DNA from: Immersiella caudata
Taxonomy: Eukaryota > Ascomycota > Sordariomycetes > Sordariales > Lasiosphaeriaceae
Assembly: GCA_030512335.1 (NCBI GenBank)
Contig: JAULSU010000001.1
Coordinates: 372,001-436,000, forward strand
Reading direction: 5' to 3'
Length of the DNA: 64,000 nt
Under the pieces are notes generated by a model. That model searched no databases, had not been told where the DNA came from, and saw only the letters and a list, made by a program, of their open reading frames with translations. This document shows, one piece after another, positions 55,284 to 64,000 of this stretch. The position numbers and the translations under genes are program-made. Position 1 is the first letter of the stretch, and each line of letters opens with the position of its first letter.

Positions 55284-55529
55284 CTAAAGACGCCGACTCT
55301 CATGCGATGACTTGGGCTGAAAGTGTTGCAGAATCGCGGCGCAGTTCTCCGTGACAAGCATGTCGGCGCCATCGCAGCTAATATGTCGACTTGGCAGTTG
55401 GCCTTCCTAGGGGTAAGAGATGGCCTCGTAGGCTGGGTTGCATCCGAAGTCTTCGTCCTTCAAGATGCATCGCGGCGCTGCGTCGGGGCCGCTTGAGCTG
55501 TACGCGTATGGAGGTTTGCGATGCGAGGG
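55284..55529 (-). pseudogene. Second HET-domain relic
   Basis: The minus strand reads SSSGPDAAPRCIL, then NPAYEAISYP, a TAG (55407-55409), and then RHISCDGADMLVTENCAAIL, ending at a stop at 55284-55286. This matches the start of fungal HET domains (PIRC-x-L, YEAxSYVWG, I-x-CDG-x-x-x-VTENL-x-x-AL). The stop falls where the Trp of the SYxWG motif should be. TGG to TAG on this strand is CpA to TpA on the other, the preferred repeat-induced point mutation change. The rest of the domain is missing. Confidence 0.65.
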
Positions 55530-56144
55530 ATGCATATGCGTAGGCGTGTGATTGCGGCTCGGAAGCGGTGCTGGACATGATCAAATGAGCTGGATTTTCA
55601 ACGAGGCAGAGGTAGTTGATGATGAGCGGGCGCGTCTAGAGGAGACGACTGCGGATGGTCCGAGTCCATCAAGTCGAGGCTCGGTCAGGCAGCTACGGCC
55701 TGAGGTGTGCGCGGTGATGACTTCGGAAATCGAGATTCCGCTATGGGATGCTGTGAATTGCATCCAATCAGCTTCTTACCTTCTCGGCTGTGAGCGGTTT
55801 CGGGCCTTCCCTCATGGAAAGCTGAATGCTGTCGGATGTCTTGGCGAGTGCCTGGGCAAGAGCGGCGGATGTGCGGTCAGGAGGGGGTTTCAAGGAGTAG
55901 AGTCACCAGTGTAACAAGCCTAGTGAATTAGAGCCGTCTGAAAACTCTGGTGTGTTCTTTAACTCTATTGTGACATCGACTCTTTCTACAGTCGTCAAGA
56001 TCTTCATCATCTTCCGTCTAAATAACGCCCCAACGCCAGTACATGTATCCAAAGATATCATGCTTCAACCGTACAAAACCCTGCCCGAGTCTTCCCCAGG
56101 CATATCCCAATCACAAACAGTCACTTCGAAATCCTCAATAAAGA
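55530..56144. other. Intergenic, 615 bases
   Basis: 3' flank of the ZIP gene. The plus-strand frame 55552-55914 starts at TTG and has no feature. Confidence 0.45.
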
Positions 56145-58283
56145 TCATGCCCATTTGCCCAATAAGCTCATCAACACAAGGCCTCCAACAAGGCCAATCA
56201 TGCCCAGCACTGTCCGCAGCGGCCCCGCAGTCGTCATCTCACCGCCTAGCATCCAGTCGTGCGCCCACATCTCCACGACGCCAACCCACACAAGGATACC
56301 GGCCGACAGCGCATCAAGCGTGCCGATGGCGATGATGGTGGATGGGTCGTTTCCGTTGAAGTTCTTCAGCACGCCAATACCAATAGCCATGCCAAGGGGC
56401 GTGACGAGAGCGAAGGCAGCAGCGAGGAGCAACTTCCTCCGCATCGACACGCTATGGCCCTTGATACAAGGCTCAGCTGGTTGCGAGGTGCTATCGGACT
56501 CCTCAGCGCCTGAGGACCTTCTCGGGTGCGCAGCATGGGCGTGATCGTGGGGATGGGCGTGGGTCCGTTGATGGTCTGATGCGGCGCCGAGCTCCTCGGC
56601 GAGTGTCGTCGGCATCGACTGTTTGGGCTCGTGGAAGTGACCATGGTGACCGAGTCCGTGACCGTGGGGGTGGGCCGCGGAGTCGGCGGAGCGGGGCTGA
56701 CCAAGGGCCGCGATGCGAGTGCCGAGGGCGATGCCTTCGAACATCTGGTGGAACAGGATGACAACGAAAAGGGTGATGAAGGTGCTGTCGCCTGCCACGA
56801 CAAGAGTGAGACCGATCACTGGGAAAAGTTAGTTGTCTGTCACGACGAAATCGAATCAGTGGCACTCACAAAGCGAGTGGAAGATCACACCAGCCTCGAG
56901 GACGGCAATGTTGACCATCTCGGGGCTTGCGTGTGAAGCTTTCGAGACACCGCCGGCCGACTCAAGGCCCGCAGCACCGCTCTTGGCGCCGTGCCACTGG
57001 ACGAGACGGATGCCGAGATACTCGACGAGGAAGGACAGAAACAAACCGGCCATGAGGATGGCGGCGGCCGTTCCCTCGAAGGCGAGCTCGCCGAGGCACT
57101 CATTTGCAAACATTAGGCTCGCATGAGTAAAAAGCTGTTGCAGGGTCAGCAAGCTGATTACCCGTCCGGTAGGAGTTGACTGACATGAATAAAGGCTGTG
57201 GAGATGATGATGCCGGTACCGAATTGCCTAAGGACGGTGAACGCGATGTTGTTGGGGGAGACGAACTTCCAGGCGAATATGGGCGTGAATACACCGATCG
57301 AGCTGGTCACCATGATGACAAACAACAGGCCGACCCTCAGGCCAATGTTGTAGTCTCGGTCCACCTTCTCGCATGTCCTGACCCTCTCACCATTCCCACC
57401 GGTGCAGTGTCTAGGTTCTGTTAGCATAGCTGATGTGATGGGCATCAGTTGTACTTACTCCACGCCGGCATGGAAGTGGCAGTTCAGCCCAGCAGACTCC
57501 TCCTCATGCTCGTCTCCGTGGTCGTCCTCTTCAGCTGCCAGCGAGATCTTGACGTCATCCCCATTGGGCGCGACACAGAAACTAGGTATCATTAGCATGA
57601 GTGCAAGGTGCTGTACTACTTGTGGAACCTTACGTCTCGGCGTCATGGGCATGGCATCCGGTAAAGGCCGGCGGGACATCCACCGTCCCGGTTGCTGGAG
57701 TGTGTACGAGGTATTCTGTCGTACCGGCCATGCAGTACCTGGGCGCGCAATGTTAGCGGAGTCGGAGCAAAAAGTGAGACAGCGGGACGGTGCATACACT
57801 GATGACCCATGGAGGTGACACTCGGACACTGCGGTGAGACTTCCAGTGGGTGAAGGTGCTGGGGCAGGTGTGCTTGTGATGGAGTGGCCTGTCTCGGCGG
57901 CGAGGATGATCTGCACCTCACCCGTGGGGGCCAAGCAGAGTCTGGCGGGGGTCAGCATGGCACAACACTCAAAGCCATGGGTGAACATACGTTTGGCTGT
58001 CGTGCAGATGACAGCCGGTGTATGATGAAGCTGTGGCAGCAGTGCCTGAGACAAGGTACTCGACTGTCCCAGCTTCACAATATCTGATGAGATAAGATGG
58101 TCAGCGAGGCTCCGAGAAAAAGGAACCGTGGAACGCGACATACTGTGCCGTCCCGTGGAGGTGACAGCTCGAAACGGCTGTAATCGCTGCTGTGGGGGGC
58201 GCCGTGACAGTTTGTGCGGTGACGGCGCCGAGAAGCGGAGCGGCCAGCAGCCCGCGGAGGGCTGACCTCCTGAACCAAGACAT
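56145..58283 (-). CDS. ZIP zinc transporter with a five-module Cys/His ectodomain
   Basis: Eight exons: 58144-58283, 57991-58083, 57798-57941, 57634-57738, 57459-57581, 57185-57410, 56870-57134 and 56145-56818, giving 589 residues. Signal peptide at 1-23. The ectodomain has five modules C-x2-H-x5-C: CHLHGTAQYC (40-49), CHLHDSQTLC (71-80), CHLHGSSVYC (119-128), CHAHDAETFC (154-163) and CHFHAGVEHC (195-204). Each of the first five introns splits codon 8 of one module in phase 2. The ZIP core starts at DYNIGLRVGLLFVIMV and has HLFTHASLMFANECLG, EAGVIFHSLLIGLTL and ILFHQMFEGIALGTRIAALG, the metal-binding helices. A His-rich cytosolic loop (HPHGHGLGHHGHFH) lies between them. It imports zinc across the plasma membrane. 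It is divergent from the His-rich gene at 59348. Confidence 0.9.
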
Positions 58284-59347
58284 GACGCGCTCTGGCTAGA
58301 CCTCGGTGTGGAAGAGCGGTCGAAAGGGGAATGCGCGTAAGAGGAAAGAGGGCGAGCGATAACGAAAAGAACGGGAAGCAATGGTCCTGTCTGTACTCCA
58401 GGCTTTCCGGTCGGACAGCTCTCGTGTATGTTGGTTCGCTGGGCCGCACCAAATGACGCACGTGGTGGGATACACCTGTGTGTCAAGATTGGCCGCGACT
58501 CGATCGTTCAGGAGCACCCGGTTTTGGTTTGCGCGGTGAGCGGGAGCGTCCCGTAAATATATTACACGCAGGAATCCGCGACAACCGCGACCACGGCCTT
58601 GGGCTGAGCTGTCGATGGCGGTGTTTGCGACGAGTGAGAGAATGGAAGAAATCGCGACGAGATGCCAGGGGGAGTGACGAAATCCAGAGCAGGGGGATGC
58701 TGGGGTCCCGTCGCGGGGCGGACACCTTGATGGCTGATGTCCCAAAGCGGGAAGGAAGCACCCGTAGAGATAAAACCCCCGCTCTGTGATTGGTCCGCCT
58801 CGAGTCTTTATGCGGGCAATTTTGGAGGGGCACCTTGACGGCTGCCGCTCGGAGAACCCTGATGGCTGCGGCAAACTCGGCGAGGACGGCTGCCAAGAGC
58901 TGAATCCACCAAACAACCTCCACCGCTTGTCAGCGCCCGGTTTTCGACGCAGCCTTCCCTGGAGTCAATCCGCCCAATGCGGTCCATCGCTCGCGCACAC
59001 GAGTGGTGAGCAAGTAACACCCTGCATCCTGGTGTGCATCACAAGCTGTTGGGCCAACGCAACACGCGGCAACCGACATTTGCTCAAAGACATGCGTCGC
59101 GCGATTCGAGTGGAACAAAGCAGGCTATATTTGGGCTTGGCTCTTGGCTACTCGTCAGCCCACGCGAGACCCTCATGGCCGGTGGAGTTTTTACCGAAAA
59201 GGCAATGTCAAACGCGAAGGTTGACCTAGGTATAAAGATGGGCATCACAGCCGGGTCTTATCTCAGCCCTATTGTACAACCCATCTTCACCGCATGGAAC
59301 CGACCTCGGAATCTCTCAAAGTTCAGATCCGACGAAGTCGATTCAAG
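58284..59347. promoter_or_regulatory. Shared divergent promoter with repeated CACCTTGAyGGCTG
   Basis: This 1,064-base region separates the ZIP gene from the His-rich gene and must hold both promoters. CACCTTGATGGCTG (58723-58736) and CACCTTGACGGCTG (58831-58844) contain ACCTTG, the reverse complement of CAAGGT, the core reported for Aspergillus ZafA. Near 59216-59226 AAGGTTGACCT has the two half-sites of the yeast Zap1 element (ACCTTNAAGGT) in inverted order. TATAAA lies about 115 bases before the His-rich gene. Zinc control is an inference. Confidence 0.45.
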
Positions 59348-59903
59348 ATGAAGTTCTACCTCCTTCTCGCGCTCTCGCCTCTCGTCCTTGCACAAAGCTT
59401 GGGGCCATCGCCGACCCAGTCTGTTGGCTGCGAGCCGCATGGCGACCACTGGTGAGTTGCGGTTTGCGGCCCACAACCCAGACCAAGACTGACCCCGTAT
59501 CAGGGACTGCGAAGGGCCAAGGTCAACACTCGCGACGATCACTACCGGCCCAACAGTGTCCGGCACAGCCACCACTCCCGCGCCCACCATCACCCAGAGC
59601 CATGACCATGAGCACGAGCACGAGCATGAGCACAGCAGCGTCCACAGCGACGATGACCACCACCACAGCGGCAGCGGGTCCCTAAAGCCCAGCCCGACCG
59701 AGTCTACCGGCTGCACTCCCCACGGAGACCACTGGCACTGCGACGGAAAGAAGGCAGACCAGACGGGCGCGACGACCACCGCCTCAACCGCGGCCGCGAC
59801 GACAACCCCGGCCACAGCTGCCGCCCCTGGACGGATGGGGGTGCAGGAGGCCGTCATGGCCGGTGCTATGGGCTTGGCTGTTGTCTACAACGCCATTCTG
59901 TAA
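59348..59903 (+). CDS. Small secreted His-rich protein with two C-x2-H-x5-C modules, probably GPI-anchored
   Basis: Exon 1 is 59348-59451 and exon 2 is 59504-59903, giving 167 residues. The 52-base intron has GTGAGT and CAG ends. Signal peptide MKFYLLLALSPLVLAQ. Module 1 CEPHGDHWDC (28-37) is split by the intron in codon 8, phase 2, just as in the neighbouring ZIP gene. A His/Glu-rich stretch (HDHEHEHEHEHSSVHSDDDH) follows, then module 2 CTPHGDHWHC (105-114), a Thr/Ala-rich stalk and a hydrophobic end (EAVMAGAMGLAVVYNAIL) fitting a GPI signal. It likely binds zinc or another metal at the wall and feeds the transporter. It has no similarity I can see to Pra1/Aspf2. The metal is not proven. Confidence 0.8.
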
Positions 59904-61243
59904 TAAACACCTAGTAATAGTAATACCTAATGCCCAACGCTTGCAAGAGAACAGCAAAGACATCTTCCATCCCCTCCAGCCGTGCTCCTCGTTACACCGC
60001 AGACAATAGTGCAGCCAAGAGCGGTGAGCTGAATCCCGAATGCGCTCAACCCAAGATACCATGTACCGGGTTCCAGAACTCAATCATCCCATGAAAATCC
60101 CTAAGCTCGTGCCATGCACCACACAGACCCATTCGACTGGTAACTTTATACTTCTGGTCAAACGCGCGCATGGCGTGGGGTGATCCATCACAAGTGACAT
60201 CAATCGGACGAACAGGAGTTGGCCCGCACTCACTCGCGAGAACCTTGATGGCCACGACAGGGAGGATGCCGCCCCGCACAAAGATTGCCAATTCTTGGCG
60301 CGGTGCGGCCTCCTTCGCTCTCGCTCTCGAATTCCGGTGGCCGGATTTCGTTCGGACTCGACTGGCTGCTGAAAATCTGTTTGCGATGCGAGTTGTGGCA
60401 ATGAATCGAGACTTTTGAGGGTGTAGCAAACGCGGAGCAAACGCAGAGGTTGAAACTTGCAGCGCGGCACCGCGAGAGGTCGGGCAACGGCGTATGCAAA
60501 AAATAGCCCCATGAAATTACCTCCCGGCAGTTTGCCCGAAGATATCAGCCCGAAAACCGGACGTTTGCAGAGGGACAGAGTAAGCGACCAGTCGCTTCCC
60601 TTGCATCCAGCATGTTTTGCATCGGCTCCCATCTCATTGGCTGAGGGGTATGACGCCATGCGGTTCTGAAATGCAAGGGAGTTGATTGTTCAATGGAAGA
60701 GTCGAGTCTGCAATGCCTCTCACTTGCGCGTTTGGTGCATTCGTGAAGACGGTTGCAGGCTCTTTGTGCAAAGTGTTCTTCTGAAGCGTTGTCCTTGAGG
60801 ACGAGCCACAATGGAATTGCGCCGACAAGTTTAAATGGGGAATGAGCCCCCGAGAGTGAAGCCATCCTGGCACGGACCACCCCCTATCCGCTTGTCAACA
60901 TCAAGAGCGCAGGAGAATGTCACGGTACACACCTCTCTTCATAGCCCAGATGTCTCTTTAGATAACATGGATACATCTCTAGATAACCCGGACGCCTCTT
61001 TACATGACTTAGACACCTTTTAAACCTAACACATATATGTGTGCGTAAAGTGTAAATAGACAAAAGCCATGGTGCGAACAGACATTTTCATGCAGATTCT
61101 ATGTATAAAAGGCTCTATAAACAATATCATTACAACAACCAAAACTACCGCCCTGAACTCCTGCTCATAAATGCGTCTTTTGGGACAGAAATCATGCTCT
61201 AAATAATGCAAACCCATCAACCCCCCGGAGTCCTTCGCGGCCG
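59904..61243. other. Intergenic, 1.3 kb
   Basis: No supported gene. Three imperfect 21-base units lie at about 60946-61008. The minus-strand frame 60084-60659 has no domain content. Confidence 0.45.
60946..61008. repeat. Three imperfect 21-base tandem units
   Basis: Units resemble ATGGATACATCTCTAGATAAC with substitutions at several positions. They would keep frame if translated, but no gene is evident. Confidence 0.6.
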
Positions 61244-63658
61244 TCAGAAAAGCTCACATTGCGGCTCCTTGACCTTGCACTGGAAAGCCTCCCTGAAAGC
61301 GCGCGAGTTCGCAGTTCCGCCGATAATGCGGTGGGCGTGATGTGCGTGGGGATCGGTTGGAAATGACTCCAGGTTTTTCTCAGGCGTCAAGCTCTGGCAC
61401 CAAGTGTTGGCGTAAAACATGAAAAACAGCTGATCGTGGGTAAACTTCTCGAGGCCAGGAAGACGCAAATCCTTCTTTGCGCCAGTCTGGGTCTTCTTCC
61501 ATGCGGCGTAGGCGATGCTGAGCCCGCCGGCATCGGAGAGGTTCTCTCCCAGGGTCAGTGTGCCGTCGGTGTTCTTGACGCCTCCGGGGATCGGGTAGGT
61601 GTAGGCGTCGTACTGTTCGATGAAGCATTGCGTGCGCTCCTCGTAGGCTGCGAGGGTGGTGTTGTCCCACCATTGCACGTGCTCGGAGTTCTCGTTGTAC
61701 TGGCTGCCGGTGTTGTCGAAACCGTGTAGGATCTCGTGGCCGACGATCGAGCCGAGACTGGCGTACGAGGCGTAGCCCGGCAACAGCTCGCTGAAGAGGG
61801 GCAGCTGGGAGATGCCGACGAAAATGTTGATGCTGTTATGGGCGGGCTGGTAGTTGGCGTTGGGCAAGAGTAGGTTCTCGGCAAAGTCACCGCGATCGGC
61901 TGGTTTGAGGATGTTGGCGAAGGGTGTGAGGGCGGCGAACTTCCGCGCGGAAACGACATTGGCGAAGAAGTTGTCAGTGACGTTGAGGGTTTTGTAGTAG
62001 GCCGCCAGGGACTCGGGGCTGCGCAGGTCGGGCTTGGCGGTGGGATAACCGATGTTCTGCACCATGTTGTCGACCTTCTTCTTGGCACGCTCCTTTGCCT
62101 CAGGGGACATCCACTTGAGAGTGCTGATGCGATCTTTGAATTCGGCACGGAGATCTGTTGCCAACTTGCTCGCAAACTCCCGGGCTGCGTCGGGGTATGA
62201 GGCCGAGGAAAAGAAACGTCCGACAAGGAATCTAAGGGAGTCGTCCAAACGACCGACACACCATTTCTCACGGTCGTCCATTGACATGGAGGTCGATCCA
62301 CTAGTGATGATATCCTTTCCTTCTGCAAAAGAATCAAGAGTCTTGTGAATGAAGTAACCCTGAATCACGGCCTTGGGGTGCGAGGCGAGGATTTGGGTCA
62401 TGTTCGTAAAATATGATAGCGGAAGGAGGCCCATCTCCTTGTTTTCCGGATAATCAGAGGGCAGCAGGTACTTTAGAATCTTGTCAAGACCCAGGGTCGG
62501 CGCTATGGTTCCGAGATCTTTTAGCGTTGCGTTAATTGAGTTCTGCGGATTCAAGTTAGCGGCGTGGTTCGAGAGACGTGGAGTTGCGCAGAAGCGGACG
62601 TACCGATTCATCCTGCGGGGCTTGGGTGATGGCGTTGACAAGATCGATTTCCAGGCCTACGATACCCTCGGCGAGGCTGGCGGCCTCCTTGGCAGAGATG
62701 TCTCTGGGGTAGTCGGGTGTCTGTGGTAAATGTCCGTCAGTTATTTCTCTTGAAGGTGTTTTCTGGGCAACGCAATGCCTCAGGCGCGCTCACGCTGCGC
62801 TCACGCTGCGCTCAAGACATCCAACAAAGCCATGAATGGCCACATCAGGAGCCATATGGCGGAAAGGAGGGACCCACGAGGAAGACCTTTGCGATATCTT
62901 GTGCGTATACTTTCATGGCCGCAGGGTCGTGATACATGGATAGGTTCTTATGATAAACAGGTTCGGGCGAAGTGATGACGACCCATTGGTCTTTCTACAA
63001 AAAGAGTCAGTACGTGTCGAACAGGGGGCGTGTCGATGTTGAAAGGGGGTGTGCCGATGCTGAAAAGGGGGTGTGCTTGGGTACTGTATGCAGGGCAGAA
63101 GACACAAGGAGGAAAGTTGCTCACTGGACGGTAGAAGTCCGTTCTGGCCACGAGCTTTGCAAGGCCGGTAATTCCGAGCTCATGAAGAAAGAAGGTAGCT
63201 TTGACGAACTGGTCGTGGTCTGCCGGGGTCATCTTTGCCTTGAGATCCCCCGTGAGCGGCCAGATGCTGTTGAAGTTGGCCACTAAGTCGACCAGTGGCT
63301 TGGTTCCTAGCGCGGTAATGGATTCCGTGTCAATGCATGCCTCGTAGCTTCGCTGAAGCATCCTGAAGTTGGCCTCGTCGACGGCATTGCTGGTCCATGT
63401 GCTCTTCCAGGGCGTGGCTTGGTAGTCGATGGCCTCCGAATAGTTCCCTTCCAACATGTTGCTGATGATGCGGACGTTGCGCAAACCGATCGAAGACAAC
63501 CTGTCCATGTTGGCGACGTGGCTGTCTTTGAAGTGGTGGCACACCATCTTGTCGAACTCGGTGCACGGGTCCATCTTGTCCCAATTCGGTGCTATCTGCC
63601 AAACCAAGTTGGATGCCGCTTGCATACATGCCGGCGTGAGGCAAAGAGAGTCAGCCAT
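61244..63658 (-). CDS. M13 family metallopeptidase (neprilysin-like)
   Basis: Four exons: 63125-63658, 62887-62994, 62604-62720 and 61244-62542, giving 685 residues from MADSLCLTPACMQAAS. The zinc site GHEILHGFD (HExxH) and ENLSDAGG (third ligand Glu plus Asp) are intact, preceded by NIFVGISQLPLFSELLPGYA. The N-terminal Cys pairs, FDKMVCHHF and WKSTW are as in M13 enzymes, and the C-terminus FQCKVKEPQCELF has the usual cysteines. The first intron (130 bases) holds short repeats and the second is 166 bases with a weak GTCTTC donor. The frame continues upstream to an ATG at 63781; no signal or membrane anchor is seen, so an upstream exon may be missing. Confidence 0.85.
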
Positions 63659-64000
63659 GTTGGGTGGTGCTGGTGGCGTACTGGACGTGGTGGCGAAAGT
63701 AGGATATCTTGAGACGAAGGGCGCTTGGTTATATCTTATATTGGGTTCTCTCCAGGCATCGTCCGTTCTCCAAAGGATCATTAGACGAGTTCAGCTCCGA
63801 AGCCGTCGGTGTGCTGGGGCGCTTTGTTGTGCCGGGGGCTGCGACACTGCCCTGTGGGCCGGACCGAGCGCCGTTGAACTCAACCCTGCATGCCCGATTT
63901 GGGCAGTGGCGCAGGGAGCTCGCGGAACCCTCACCCCTGTGACGAACCGGAGAAGGTGTTGATGAAATGCGGAGAGGAAGTCAAAGGATTTCTCTATGCC
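63659..64000. other. Upstream flank of the M13 gene
   Basis: The M13 frame is open to 63781 and could be coding. Beyond that I see no gene. Confidence 0.4.

Noticed and set aside
1..64000. CRISPR arrays, rRNA genes, bacterial-type operons
   Set aside because: None are present; the intron structure and gene families are those of a filamentous fungus.

Overview
This is a gene-dense piece of a filamentous ascomycete nuclear genome (Pezizomycotina, most likely a Sordariomycete; the species cannot be read from the sequence). The evidence is short introns of about 45-85 bases with GT..AG ends and CTAAC/CTGAC-like branch sites, CT-rich leaders, GC-rich third codon positions, an intron-containing tRNA-Leu, and fungus-specific families (HET, SesB/NACHT NLR, BIM1/X325, DUF3669, Ure2p-type GST).

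Layout. 1-14.8 kb holds a partial FAD monooxygenase, an unrecognised two-exon gene, a secreted CDH-cytochrome-like DOMON protein, a patch of gene relics (HET domain, then the C-terminal end of a PDR-type ABC transporter), small secreted-protein genes including a PAN-like one, and an MFS transporter. 15-24 kb holds an NmrA-like relic, a BTB/POZ protein with Pro-Ala and Asp runs, a two-exon unknown, and a highly repetitive secreted Leu/Gly/Asn/Lys-rich protein. 24-36 kb is mostly non-coding but carries a BIM1-like GPI-anchored copper protein, a protein kinase, a low-complexity protein with an apparent frameshift, and a small SH3-like secreted protein. 36-43 kb holds an M43 metalloprotease, an aldo-keto reductase, a GST and the tRNA-Leu. 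43-56 kb holds a large SesB-NACHT-type NLR gene broken by two in-frame stops, two low-complexity unknowns, a DUF3669 gene with an apparent one-base lesion, and a second HET relic. 56-64 kb holds a ZIP zinc transporter divergent from a small His-rich, probably GPI-anchored secreted protein, and an M13 (neprilysin-like) peptidase.

The most interesting point is the divergent pair at 56.1-59.9 kb. The ZIP ectodomain carries five 10-residue C-x2-H-x5-C modules and its partner carries two. Six of these seven modules are interrupted by an intron at exactly the same place (codon 8 of the module, phase 2). The shared upstream region has two copies of CACCTTGAyGGCTG, which contain the CAAGGT core bound by fungal zinc regulators. 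Divergent ZIP plus secreted zinc-binding-protein pairs are known (ZRT1-PRA1, zrfC-aspf2), but the partner here does not look like Pra1, so this could be a different zinc-capture design.

A second theme is decay. There are two HET relics, an ABC relic, an NmrA relic and the doubly stopped NLR. Several otherwise good reading frames break by a single base in or next to a homopolymer, so either real pseudogenisation or consensus errors in the assembly must be separated by checking reads. All splice models here are inferred from reading the sequence; none was tested against transcripts.
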